Positions 1 through 8,424 of a stretch of DNA of 64,000 bases are shown here, in pieces. Each line of letters starts with the position of its first letter. Within the stretch, counting starts at the first letter, position 1. The notes under the pieces were generated by a model that saw nothing but the letters and a program-made list of their open reading frames with translations, ran no database searches and was not told the DNA's origin. Where the stretch lies: the NCBI GenBank assembly GCA_016709865.1, contig JADJLX010000005.1, positions 62,001 through 126,000 on the forward strand, in the 5' to 3' direction. The stretch is from Bacteroidales bacterium (lineage in GTDB: Bacteria; Bacteroidota; Bacteroidia; Bacteroidales; VadinHA17). The translations under genes and the position numbers were made by a program.

Positions 1-560
1 GATACGATAAACTGTCCCAATGTCCAAGTCCCGATAAGTGGGTGAGAGTTGTCCGTCAAGGTAAAATTGGATAAGAAGTGCAGGAACCATATAGATCACA
101 CGAAATATTATTGTCAATGTAAATTCTCAAACGAAGACGGCATTGGGCGAAACGCAAACTCTGACGCCTAACGGCTCGGTGGTATGGGTAGTTGCCGTCT
201 GTGTCGGGGTTGGCATGTGTTTTTGCACAGTCCCGGTAGATGAGCAGGATTTGGATGTCACGATAAAGTGGTCCAGATGAGTGTGTCCCGATAAGTGAGC
301 AGGGTTTGTCACGGTATGATAGATTATCACGATGGTGATGCAAAAACCATGACAACGGCGCGAAGGCCAGCAGCCCCATTAGCTTTGTCACGGTAGCAGG
401 ATTTGTCACGGTCTACAAGACTTGATAAGTGGGTGAAAATTACGCTCATAGACTTTGAGGTGATTACGGATTAGTCCGGGTTGCTGAAGGCAATTACCTA
501 TACCATCCGGGTTATGTTTAGGCGGGGAATTAAAACTGTCCCGATATGAGGACTAATCGT
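1..560 (+). repeat. GTC(A/C)CG(G/A)TA motif array, block 1
   Basis: Many copies of a GTCMCGRTA-like motif lie here, all in the same orientation on the plus strand, for example GTCCCGATA near 31, GTCACGATA near 259, GTCACGGTA near 308 and two copies near 388-410. Spacing is 14-40 bp, with an 18-bp period where copies are tandem (GTCACGGTAGCAGGATTT). In one minus-strand frame the 18-bp unit reads as a VTNPAT peptide repeat, which makes long spurious open frames; I see no real gene here. The array continues through hairpin E1. Similar blocks lie near every other hairpin in the first 10.5 kb. Confidence 0.7.
160..525. repeat. Long attC-like hairpin element E1
   Basis: This is an imperfect palindrome of about 366 bp. 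The left arm (about 160-196) contains GCCTAACGGCTCGGTGG and then TATGGGTAGTTGCC. The right arm (about 489-525) reads GGCAATTACCTATACC, then ATCCGGGTTATGTTTAGGCGG-like sequence. Reverse-complemented, the inner arms match each other, while the outer cores differ: GTTAGGCGTC on the left, GTTATGTTTAGGCGG on the right. An inner inverted pair, TGTTTTTGCACAG (about 217-230) against GATGCAAAAACCATG (about 340-352), lies inside. The element closely matches E4 at 8508-8874. Its right core is repeated at 2666-2680 and, inverted, at 2740-2754, so the gene module between lies inside a matched core pair as an integron cassette would. The repeat is certain; the attC reading is inferred. Confidence 0.7.
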
Positions 561-685
561 ATTAGTCATTGTCATGATGTAATTATTTTAATTAGCCCTT
601 AATCAGTATACCCAGACAGCTGTCCGGGTATATTAAATGTCCTTAAAATTTAAGATTTAGCTTTTCTTAAGCTATTGTTTAGTAA

Positions 686-1971
686 TTATTTAAGCATGAA
701 CTTAATTTCGAGAGCAAATTCCATATCCTTATCCTTCCACTCAGGTATTTTAGCGTCTGAAAGGGTATTAGCGACCCGAAGACATTCAGTTTTTAATATT
801 GGGTGTTCATTCGTACTAGCTTTTGTAGTTTTTGCTGCACTTGTTCCACCAGATGGTTTATAACCGACAATTACGATTTCTGGCAACAGGGGAACATTGA
901 CAGCTTTTTGTCAGTATAAGCTTTGCATTCTTTTATTACTCCACCCTTATTCATTTTTACAACAACAAATACTTTTCCTGTGTCGGAAGAGTTTCTCGCC
1001 TCCTGAGGGTAGCCGGTATTGATCCCGATAAATTTCAAAATCTCTGTTTCAGAAGTCTTAGAGAATAGTGGTTTTTGGTTACCAGTGTTTGTTATAGTGT
1101 TCTCGGGTTTGAACGAAAACATAACTAATAGGATTGCTACTACCGGAAAAATTATTAAACTTTTCAGAGTAGCATAATTGCGTGTTGGCTTTTGTTGATC
1201 ATGACAATTCGGTTTTTAATTAAACTTGAGAAATTATGCGCTAATGGGACATTCATTAGGCTCGTTGGGATGTTTAGAAGTTTATACTGATATTCTTTTA
1301 TATTACAAGAACTTTTTAATGAAAAATTGTCTGCTAAGTACTCATGGTTTAGTACGATCGACCTTTTTATAAGCCACATGAATGGATTGAACCATAAAAG
1401 GCAATTAGTAATTCAGAAAATACCAAATCAAAAGTATGTCCTTGCTTGATATGTGCAGTTTCATGTTCAAGAATCTCCAAATAGTCACTGCTTTTGTAGG
1501 TTTTCTTTGGAATAACTACATAAGGAAAGAAAGAAAAAGGTGGATGCTCCATTTCGGACAAAACAACTTTAGGGAACATAGTGTTTTGTATAGTTCCCTT
1601 TCGAATTATTCTAAGTGTTTGTGCAATGCTGGATATTATTCGAAATAGGAAAAGGCCTGTAACTAAAAAATAGATCCAAATCAATATGCTATTTAAATCG
1701 AATGAGGTAATTTTTTCTGAAACAATTGCTTCGAGACTAGTCCCAGTTAATATGATGCTTTTATTGAGTTTGTGTTTTCAATTGGAGACTCAGTGGCAAA
1801 TAGGTTAAAAACATTCAGTAAGGGTATAAAAATGGAAAGCAGCAGAAGTCCAATCAGGAAAATCCTGTTGCGAAGATAAAATGTATCCTTACTGAAAAAA
1901 AGTATATAACATAGGTATAACAGCATAGTCACAACTGATACCTTAAGCAGGTATAAGAGTAAATTATCCAT
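686..1971 (-). pseudogene. Disrupted BlaR1-type M56 peptidase with TonB C-terminal domain
   Basis: A membrane sensor-peptidase gene is broken by at least four frameshifts. Reading down the minus strand: the N-terminal membrane segments (MDNLLLYLLKVS, start about 1971) run to a stop near 1747. The next frame (to about 1367) carries two more hydrophobic stretches and the zinc motif in EHETAHIKQGH. The family motif WFNPFMWLIKR needs a frame change near 1375. A further change near 1170 reaches KSLIIFPVVAILLVMFSFKPE, and another near 880 reaches PEIVIVGYKPS. The last part resembles a TonB C-terminal domain (YPQEARNSSDTGKVFVVVKMN). The order M56-then-TonB is typical of Bacteroidota BlaR1-like proteins. 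It overlaps the stop of the BlaI gene by 8 bp. Sequencing error is possible, but four shifts favour real decay. Confidence 0.8.
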
Positions 1972-2332
1972 TTTTCTTCCCTTTCTCAATAACCTCTATT
2001 AATTTTTTTAAGTCATCTGTACTTAGCTTATTTTCATCCACAAAAAATGAAACAACATTTTTGTAGGATGATCCAAAGTAATCGCTTACGACCTCTTTCA
2101 TATAAGTTTTCCTATATTCTTCCTTCTTAACTAGTGGGAAGTACTCATGGTTTTTGCCATAAGCTTTATGACCAATGAAGCCTTTCTCCTCAAGTATTCG
2201 GATAACTGACGAAAGTGTCGTGTATAAGGGTTTCGGTTCTGGACAAAGATCAATCAGATCTTTAATGAATCCTTTTTTAGCTTTCCAAAGGATCTTCATA
2301 GCCTCTTCTTCTTTTGTTGTGAGTTTATTCAT
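1964..2332 (-). CDS. BlaI/MecI-family transcriptional repressor
   Basis: This 122-residue protein starts MNKLTTKEEEAMKILWKAKKG and has the length and winged-helix pattern of BlaI/MecI/CopY repressors, including KPLYTTLSSVIRILEEKGFIGH, where the recognition helix and wing lie. The C-terminal half (YMKEVVSDYFGSSYKNVVSFFVDENKLS) matches the family dimerisation region. In this family the repressor is cleaved after its M56 membrane partner senses a signal. Here that partner is the adjacent overlapping gene, which is broken, so the repressor may be permanently active or controlled otherwise. A candidate operator lies just upstream at 2396-2417. It is the first gene of its cassette, transcribed away from hairpin E2. 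Confidence 0.9.
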   Translation of the reverse strand: MNKLTTKEEEAMKILWKAKKGFIKDLIDLCPEPKPLYTTLSSVIRILEEKGFIGHKAYGKNHEYFPLVKKEEYRKTYMKEVVSDYFGSSYKNVVSFFVDENKLSTDDLKKLIEVIEKGKKNG

Positions 2333-2395
2333 AGCAGTAACTGTTTTTACAAAGATATAACGGATATATCAGTAATGCAACTAAAATAACAAATA

Positions 2396-2417
2396 AATAA
2401 CGGATAAATACGTTATT
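2396..2417. promoter_or_regulatory. Candidate BlaI operator dyad
   Basis: A perfect 7-bp inverted repeat, AATAACG (2396-2402) and CGTTATT (2411-2417) with an 8-bp spacer, sits 64 bp upstream of the BlaI start. A related half site, ATAACGGATATAT, lies at about 2356-2368. BlaI-family repressors bind dyads in their own promoters, so autoregulation is likely. The motif differs from the staphylococcal TACA/TGTA consensus, so the assignment rests on position and symmetry. Confidence 0.4.
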
Positions 2418-2539
2418 GATAAATATTGTTGTAAATTAGATGTGCTAATGTCATCTATTTCAGAGCAGTAGGTCAATAAATATTTTTAGCAATATTTCAT
2501 AATAATTTTTAAGGCCATTTACTTTTGTTAGAGCGTCTA

Positions 2540-3200
2540 GGAAAATTTGTCCGATAAAATAGTCCCGATAGATGGGCAGGATTTCAGTATCATGATAAAG
2601 TTGTCCAGATAATTGAGTCCCGATTAGCGGGCAGGATTTGTCACGATTTAAGTAAATTCTAATCGGTTATGTTTAGGCGGATTTGTCACGACGGGTAAAG
2701 ACCTGATCTGTAGACGAATTAGTCCCGGTTCGCGCAGCGCCGCTTAAACATAACGGCTCGGCGGTTGCGGTAGTAAACGTTGGTGGCGCTGTCCGCCGTT
2801 ACGCGTCCTGCTACTTTAGGTCGGATTAGTCCCGGCGGGCAAGCCACCATGGCGCAATTTTTGCCAGTCCCGGCGAAAAATAAAATTGTCTCGGTTGCAG
2901 GATTTGTCCAGAGCCGGAAGAAACGAATTTGGCAGATGAGTGAAAAGCTAAGTGTCACGATAAAATTGTCATGGTAGAAAGCAAAAATTGTGACAAGTTT
3001 ATTACCCCAACCGACCGGGTTATAGTGCGTTTATGAATTAAAACTGTCCACCAGTGATGAAATTGTCACGGTAGCAGGATTGGTCTCGATTTCAGGATTA
3101 GTCACGGTAGCAGGATCAGTCACGATAGTGAAAATTTAATAAGTGAGTTTAAATATGCTCTTAAAGACTTAGGGGTCAATTACGGAGTTGTCCTGCCTGC
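2540..3200 (+). repeat. GTC(A/C)CG(G/A)TA motif array, block 2
   Basis: This is the second array of GTCMCGRTA-like motifs, all on the plus strand. Between about 3067 and 3135 there are four successive 18-bp units with the form GTCACGGTAGCAGGATTR, the clearest tandem part in the window. The lone core GTTATGTTTAGGCGG lies at 2666-2680, and hairpin E2 is embedded at 2740-3035. No gene is seen between the BlaI promoter region and the S41 gene end at 3274. Confidence 0.7.
2740..3035. repeat. Long attC-like hairpin element E2
   Basis: This is an imperfect palindrome of about 296 bp. The left outer core CCGCTTAAACATAAC (2740-2754) is the inverse of GTTATGTTTAGGCGG with one mismatch, the core that ends E1. 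The inner left arm GGCTCGGCGGTTGCGG then TAGTAAACGTTGG pairs with CAAGTTTATTACCCC then AACCGACCGG near 2993-3018. The right outer core is GTTATAGTGCGTTT (3019-3032). An inner pair, GCGCAATTTTTGCCAG against GCAAAAATTGTGAC, lies inside. E3 and E5 share this interior, so they form a second subfamily of about 290 bp. Confidence 0.7.
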
Positions 3201-3273
3201 AGAAGTCATTTGTGCCAACCTTCTATGTAAGGAGATCGCAGCAGATTGATTATCTTTTTGTAGAATGGGAACC

Positions 3274-4224
3274 CTAATTTTTTTGTAGCATTGTCCAATT
3301 AATCCATTTGATTGCTAGTTCTTTTGCATCAACATCCTTAGCTATTTCATCAGGGATTATTTTCTTACCATAAAGTGTTTTATTTCGGTCAGCATAAACA
3401 ACAGTCATAAGTGCTATCATGGAACTATCGGATAGTATAAATGTTGAATTTCCGGTGGTAAGGCCACAGGTTGCATTCCCAAAAAAGCGAGTTTTTGGTA
3501 ATCCAATAAACGCCACGGCAATTGCTTCCGCTGAACTCGCGGTTTTATTATTTATCAGAATTGCAATCTTCTTATTTTTGTTTTTCAATTGATATAAGGA
3601 ATCCGTTTGTATTACTATTGTAGTATCCATAAAAGCTTTTCCATTAGAATATCCCCACTTTTCATAGTTATTTTTACAATTAACAAAATATCCAGCCGTG
3701 CCATCTCCTAGAATTGGTCCAACCCCAAGTAGCATTGGCCACATGTCACCACCACCATTATCCCTAAGGTCGATTATCCATCCGTTAATTTTGTGCTTAT
3801 CAAGGTCTTTAATAAAATCTTGGATTCGACTAGCAAAAGCCTTGGAAAGCACCTTGCTGCCAACAAATCCAGGAATCTTTATGTATCCAATTTCGTTGTC
3901 ATAATGTGATTCTATGGATTGGATTTTTCTCATTGCTGTGTCAGAATATTCCTTTTTCATAATATTAGATGGAACGAGAAAGCTATGGCCATCGTGTAAA
4001 AGTGATAATGCATACTTAATTGTATTATGGTAATCATCCATTGTTTTGTCATTTTTTCCGTACGTAAGGACTTTTGATCTATAATCACTCCAGTTTATTT
4101 GTTCTTTCTTCATTGAGTGTGTTTGAATTATGTCTAAAGCATCCACTATATATTTCTGTTGTGGATTACACGCAATCAGGTAGATAATGCAAATCACTAA
4201 GACTATCTTAATTGAATTATTCAT
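3274..4224 (-). CDS. S41-family peptidase-like lipoprotein
   Basis: This 316-residue protein begins with a lipoprotein signal (MNNSIKIVLVICIIYLIAC; lipobox Cys near residue 19). The C-terminal two thirds match the S41 (C-terminal processing/tricorn-like) fold: NGWIIDLRDNGGGDMWPM near 148-163, and KTASSAEAIAVAF near 227-239, whose Ser230 aligns with the nucleophile. The segment after it, GNATCGLTTGNS (249-260), lacks the lysine of CtpA-type proteases (TFGKG), as in S41 members that use another general base. No PDZ domain is obvious. It probably acts on peptides in the cell envelope. It lies alone between the E2 hairpin and the CPBP gene, on the same strand. Confidence 0.85.
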   Translation of the reverse strand: MNNSIKIVLVICIIYLIACNPQQKYIVDALDIIQTHSMKKEQINWSDYRSKVLTYGKNDKTMDDYHNTIKYALSLLHDGHSFLVPSNIMKKEYSDTAMRKIQSIESHYDNEIGYIKIPGFVGSKVLSKAFASRIQDFIKDLDKHKINGWIIDLRDNGGGDMWPMLLGVGPILGDGTAGYFVNCKNNYEKWGYSNGKAFMDTTIVIQTDSLYQLKNKNKKIAILINNKTASSAEAIAVAFIGLPKTRFFGNATCGLTTGNSTFILSDSSMIALMTVVYADRNKTLYGKKIIPDEIAKDVDAKELAIKWINWTMLQKN

Positions 4225-4383
4225 CTTTTTGCATTAATAGTTTGTCTTATCCAAGTTAAGAAATTGTCTGGATTTTAGTGCGTTTAACTTTAAAATTGTC
4301 AGGCAGGAGTCATTGTCATTTGGTAGAATTTCAAGTCCTGGCAAATGGTAGCATAACCTGGACTGAGTAGGATCCCTTTGATT

Positions 4384-5376
4384 CTATTTGTTAGTGCGAA
4401 CTAGAGCACTTTCTTTATTAAATACTTTTATCAAAATGTAGATGCAAATTGATACTATGATTATTGAACCGATTATTGATAGAATTAGATTAGTTAATCC
4501 ACCGTAAATTTTAACCAATGAGTCATTCACTAAAGCATTAACATCGACGAAGTATTTAAATAGAAATCCGCTTAAGTTAGCCGATGCATGAATTATTATA
4601 GATGGTAATACACTTCTGGTTTTGAAATATATCCAGCCCGAGAAAGTTCCAATAATCAGGCCATTTATAAATGACCAAGGATTCAAATGGGCTAATCCAA
4701 ATAGCAAACTGGAAATCAGAATAGCAGTGAGCGGAGAGTATCTTTTTAATAATCCATCCAAAATGATACCTCTAAATAATAACTCCTCCAAAATCGGGGC
4801 AGCAATTACTAAAAGCAGAAATGCAAAAATCCCAGTCTGACTTCCGAAATCCATGATTGATTTTTTAAAACTTTCTGGCATAGGAATTATATTTCCTATC
4901 GGATCTGCAATTCCAAAAAGCAAGACCACTGATCCAATAATAATGAATGGCAGTATTCGTAGGTTATCAATTTTCAGATTAAATGAATTGCTGTTTGTTA
5001 ATTTCTTTCTAATAAGATATGCAATGCTCAGAGGAATTCCGACAATTAAAACTTCACTTAAAAGCATTAAGGCTTCTTTCCCAATTAATCCGTCAAGACC
5101 TGAAGTTAGTTTAATTGTAAATACCAGCATTAACACATTAAAAGCTGTAATCCCGATACTTTGAGAAATGTTTGGGAAGTATTTGTTTTGACTTGTTTCA
5201 GAACCTCCAGTAATACTCCTAAGTATTTTAGGAATCAGAATTAGTCCTAATAATACAATTCCAAAAAGTATAAAATAAGTCCCGAATTTTATATGAGAGA
5301 TAGTTAAAAAAACACCTATTGCAAATGTGATAACTCCTATTAGAAGAAACAGTTTTTCTGGTTTGTTTGAATTCAT
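4384..5376 (-). CDS. CPBP-family intramembrane glutamic endopeptidase
   Basis: This 330-residue membrane protein has about eight hydrophobic segments. The CPBP/Abi (Rce1-like) motifs are present: EELLFRGIILDGLL, then LLFGLAHLNPWSFINGLIIGTFSGWIY, then IIIHASANL near the C terminus, supplying the conserved Glu-Glu/Arg, His and His/Asn residues. CPBP proteases cleave within or near membranes; bacterial members often process peptides or support self-immunity to bacteriocins. The XRE regulator gene lies only 9 bp upstream on the same strand, so the two probably form an operon inside one cassette. The substrate is unknown. Confidence 0.9.
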   Translation of the reverse strand: MNSNKPEKLFLLIGVITFAIGVFLTISHIKFGTYFILFGIVLLGLILIPKILRSITGGSETSQNKYFPNISQSIGITAFNVLMLVFTIKLTSGLDGLIGKEALMLLSEVLIVGIPLSIAYLIRKKLTNSNSFNLKIDNLRILPFIIIGSVVLLFGIADPIGNIIPMPESFKKSIMDFGSQTGIFAFLLLVIAAPILEELLFRGIILDGLLKRYSPLTAILISSLLFGLAHLNPWSFINGLIIGTFSGWIYFKTRSVLPSIIIHASANLSGFLFKYFVDVNALVNDSLVKIYGGLTNLILSIIGSIIIVSICIYILIKVFNKESALVRTNK

Positions 5377-5385
5377 AACACTTCT

Positions 5386-5952
5386 CTAATTTTTAATAAA
5401 CATAATCCCGGAATAATAGTAATTTCTCACTTTACCTTTACTTATTAAAAAGCTAATTGTAATAGGATATAAGATATTTATCAAATAAAACAATCCGGTT
5501 AAATATAAGAAAATCATACCGTTACTCCAATGCTGGACTCTAAAAATGGTGAACAACAAAAGGAGAATATTGCAAACTAAAGTCCAGAGGATTTGAAAGT
5601 TTAATAAATTAATCCCTTGTTCGTCTAAGGAAACAATCTTATCACGTTTCTTGCGCCAGAGAATCAATGGAAGAATAACATTCCCAACAGGAAGTATCAT
5701 AAAAGTTAAAACAGACAAATGGAATAATTTAATGAATCTTAGATCTTCTATCTTATTATAGTCAATAATATCTTCGATTTTTACACCTAATGCTAGGCAA
5801 AGATTTTTCAGGGTATTTCCGTGTGGTACTGTAGCACCCTTTTCAATGCGTTGTAAAGTCCTTAAATTAATCTTGGATAAATCAGAAAGCTCTACTTGGG
5901 AAAGTCCTTTTCGTTTTCTGATCTCAAATATTTTATCCCCAATTGGATTCAT
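5386..5952 (-). CDS. XRE-family HTH regulator with membrane-embedded DUF4870-like C-terminal domain
   Basis: This is a 188-residue protein. Residues about 7-62 form a Cro/C1-type helix-turn-helix (KIFEIRKRKGLSQVELSDLS, then LRTLQRIEKGATVPHGNTLKNL). The rest has three or four hydrophobic segments with the pattern VGNVILPLILWRKKRDK, then LDEQGINLLNFQI, as in Tic20-like DUF4870 proteins. DNA binding joined to a membrane domain suggests a regulator that senses envelope or lipid state. It precedes the CPBP protease gene by 9 bp, so the protease may cleave it or be regulated by it; that is inference. Confidence 0.85.
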   Translation of the reverse strand: MNPIGDKIFEIRKRKGLSQVELSDLSKINLRTLQRIEKGATVPHGNTLKNLCLALGVKIEDIIDYNKIEDLRFIKLFHLSVLTFMILPVGNVILPLILWRKKRDKIVSLDEQGINLLNFQILWTLVCNILLLLFTIFRVQHWSNGMIFLYLTGLFYLINILYPITISFLISKGKVRNYYYSGIMFIKN

Positions 5953-6114
5953 TATTTTGAATCTTTATGAATTTTAAATCAAAGCTACATTTAAATTTTT
6001 CATTGATGTTAATGATTCTATATGACATTTTTACGGCATTTGTCTCTGGTTGTTGCTTTTTTAAATCTGGAGTCAAAACAGTAAATAAGGTATTAGGCTT
6101 GAATGTGAGCCTAT

Positions 6115-6800
6115 TGCTGAGGTTTTTGCACAGTCCCGGTAAATGGGCATGATTTCAGTGTCACAATAAATTTGTCAAGATGTTAGAATCCCGGCAAATG
6201 ATACGAAGTGGTCACGGTACGATAAAACTGTCACGACGGCGATGCAAAAACCATTACTCAATAGTCTTGATTGTCTGTCTTGAGGAACTGTCTTTGATAT
6301 AGGATTTGTCACGGTATACAAATTTAAATGTAAAAAAGGATTTGGAGTTATAGTGCGTTTGGAGTGTCAATTTGGGGTCAGGCAGGAATCGCAAATGCAC
6401 TATAACGGCCCGCTGGTATGGGCAGTAAGCGTTGGTGGCGCAGCCCGCCGATGTGTCATGCTATACTTTAGCCGATAAACTGTCCCGGCGGCAAGCCACC
6501 ATGGCGCAATTTTTGCCAGTCCCGGCGAATGATAATTTGTCCCTGCATTACGGATTTGTCCAGAGCCGGAAAAGAGTTGGCAGATGAGTGAGAAGTTAAT
6601 CGTCATGGCGAAATTGTCACGGTGGCGAGCAAAAATTGTGACAAGCTTATTGCCTATACCAGCGTTGTTAGCATTTGTGCTTATTTTAAAACTGTCTCGA
6701 AGAAGAGAATTTGTCACGATATATGAAATCTGTCAAGGTTCCCAATCCTGAATTACGTGCAGGATTTGTCATGGTGCTGTTATATTGTTAACAGCAAATG
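6115..6800 (+). repeat. GTC(A/C)CG(G/A)TA motif array, block 3, with a partial E1-type core
   Basis: This noncoding block upstream of the XRE gene holds more one-directional GTCMCGRTA motifs. At about 6122-6255 lies a piece of the E1/E4 interior (GGTTTTTGCACAGTCCCGG to GCGATGCAAAAACCATTAC) without the outer arms, which looks like a truncated hairpin. The lone core GTTATAGTGCGTTT is at 6347-6360, and hairpin E3 follows. No credible gene is seen from 5953 to 6845. Confidence 0.65.
6391..6680. repeat. Long attC-like hairpin element E3
   Basis: This is an imperfect palindrome of about 290 bp. The left outer core GCAAATGCACTATAAC (6391-6406) inverts GTTATAGTGCGTTT, the core ending E2, with one mismatch in the 14 bases. 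The inner left arm GGCCCGCTGGTATGGG, CAGTAAGC pairs with GCTTATTGCC, TATACCAGCG (about 6645-6664). The right core is GTTAGCATTTGTGC (6667-6680). The interior matches E2 and E5 (CCACCATGGCGCAATTTTTG and AGCAAAAATTGTGACAAG). Confidence 0.7.
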
Positions 6801-6845
6801 CAGTGCAGTTAAAAGTTAGAACCTTTATTTATGGTTAGTTGTAGA

Positions 6846-7448
6846 TTAAAGTTTAATTTCAAGTCCTATTTTTATATGAGACTCGAGAAAATCATTAGTC
6901 CCGATATGGAGGTTAAATGGTATTATCTCATAGGAGATTCGCTTGTTTGGAGAACTAAACCTAAGTCCGCCACCAATATATCCGGCAAAATGAAAATTAC
7001 TTATATACTGTGAAGATATGGTTCCTACATAATCCGGGTCAGTTTTGCCTCCAGTCCCAAGTAGACCTCTTGTATTGTTGATTAGTCCTCCCATACCAAT
7101 GACTAAAGATGCTTTTTTACCTTTTAATAAGTCATAGGATAAAATTGTTTCAAGATTGGTAGAGTTAAAGTACTCATCTCTGGCATCCATAACAACCTTG
7201 GAACTATATTGTCCAAAACTAAAATTTGGATTTATTCTGAATCTACCATTCCAAATTTCTTTTTGAAATCCGGCAGAATAGGTGATCCCCAGTCCATCAG
7301 TTCTGTTTCCAATTGAAATACCGATTCCTGTCCTGAATTTGATGCTGATCTTGGAAGAGTCTTGACAGTATGCATTCAGAGTCAGTGTCAACAAGATGAG
7401 ATAAGTTAGATAGAGGGTTTTAATAGTTGTTAAATGTCTTTGAATCAT
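6846..7448 (-). CDS. Secreted beta-barrel-like protein, unknown function
   Basis: This 200-residue protein has an N-terminal signal peptide ending near AYCQ (residue about 29). The mature part alternates short amphipathic strands and glycine-rich turns (RTGIGISIGNRTDGLGITYSAGF; FHFAGYIGGGLRFSS; ESHIKIGLEIKL) and ends with a hydrophobic/charged strand, as in small OmpA- or OmpW-sized outer-membrane barrels. It is in the same cassette and orientation as the similar gene at 7639-8325. I recognise no specific family. Confidence 0.7.
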   Translation of the reverse strand: MIQRHLTTIKTLYLTYLILLTLTLNAYCQDSSKISIKFRTGIGISIGNRTDGLGITYSAGFQKEIWNGRFRINPNFSFGQYSSKVVMDARDEYFNSTNLETILSYDLLKGKKASLVIGMGGLINNTRGLLGTGGKTDPDYVGTISSQYISNFHFAGYIGGGLRFSSPNKRISYEIIPFNLHIGTNDFLESHIKIGLEIKL

Positions 7449-7638
7449 TTAGATCAGGCTATTTTTTGGAACAAATGGTTGAATTATCATAAACTATTGA
7501 CATACTATTCAAAACTAAAAAAATTAATCATATATTTCAAGTCCACTCTATTCTGTTATTTGTTCTAATTGTTAGCAGTACAATAATTTTTGTAGTACCG
7601 GAATAATTGCAGAAAGTGTCTTGTCAGGGTTATAGATT

Positions 7639-8325
7639 TTATTTTTTCTGAAATATAGGAAATGCTAATCCAGCTGAAAATGAAAGAATGCTTGACTTCA
7701 CATTAATGCTTGGCCAATCACCATTGAAATTTAGAGAGTTGATTGATTGTCCAACATCAGCTGAATACCAACTTAGCTTTGTAATCAAATCAAATTTGTC
7801 TGTCAGGTAAATTTGTAATCCCATCGAAGCATCGAATCCTAACTTGATTTTGGAATTGTCTTTATAACTTTTTGTCACAACCTCTCCGGATTGGTAATTT
7901 GTCGTGGTTAAGAATGCACTTGAAAATGAAGAATATCCATTTAATCCCGTTGTAATGAATAGGTTTAAATTGTCGTTTAGAGGAAATGAAACTTTTGGAT
8001 AGAAACTTATTGAAGGAATCCCTGATGAAATTTCCATTTCTTTCTCCATTGTCACGGTAGTTCCGATTTTGTCAAATGTTGAAGCATGGTAATTAACAAT
8101 ATTAATGTAAGGAGATATTCCAAATGAAAAGTGTTTCGATACCAAGATCTCAAATTGATACTCAACAGTCACACCTGGATTAAATACTTCTGGTTCTTCA
8201 AATGCAAGATTAACACCTCCAAGTATTGAGTGTTGGAATTTTTGGGAATAAGTATTTTGGAAGTTTAAGAGTCCTAAGATAATAGGAAAACTAATTGCTA
8301 AGAATTTACGGTACATAAGAGTCAT
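7639..8325 (-). CDS. Outer-membrane beta-barrel-like protein, unknown function
   Basis: This 228-residue protein starts MTLMYRKFLAISFPIILG, with a signal peptide ending near TYSQ. A second in-frame ATG three codons later (8316) is an equally good start. The mature protein has repeated amphipathic strands (FEILVSKHFSFGISPYINIV; GFDASMGLQIYLTDKFDLITKLSWYSA) and ends LSFSAGLAFPIFQKK, resembling PorT/outer-membrane barrel-like proteins of Bacteroidota. About 190 bp separates it from the downstream barrel gene on the same strand. Function is unknown. Confidence 0.7.
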   Translation of the reverse strand: MTLMYRKFLAISFPIILGLLNFQNTYSQKFQHSILGGVNLAFEEPEVFNPGVTVEYQFEILVSKHFSFGISPYINIVNYHASTFDKIGTTVTMEKEMEISSGIPSISFYPKVSFPLNDNLNLFITTGLNGYSSFSSAFLTTTNYQSGEVVTKSYKDNSKIKLGFDASMGLQIYLTDKFDLITKLSWYSADVGQSINSLNFNGDWPSINVKSSILSFSAGLAFPIFQKK

Positions 8326-8424
8326 GAATATGGAATCTTGTTAAAGTGGTTTTATAAAACGGACTAAGTGATAAAATGTTTTGTCGGGATTTAAAATCCT
8401 GACTATCGGTAGAGAATATGCTCT

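Noticed and set aside
56..409. Open frames with MTNPA/VTNPAT or YRDKP peptides in the repeat blocks (also near 6400-6717, 8468-8965, 9521-9866)
   Set aside because: The 18-bp repeat period keeps one frame open by chance; frames overlap on both strands, recur in the repeats and show no protein-like pattern.
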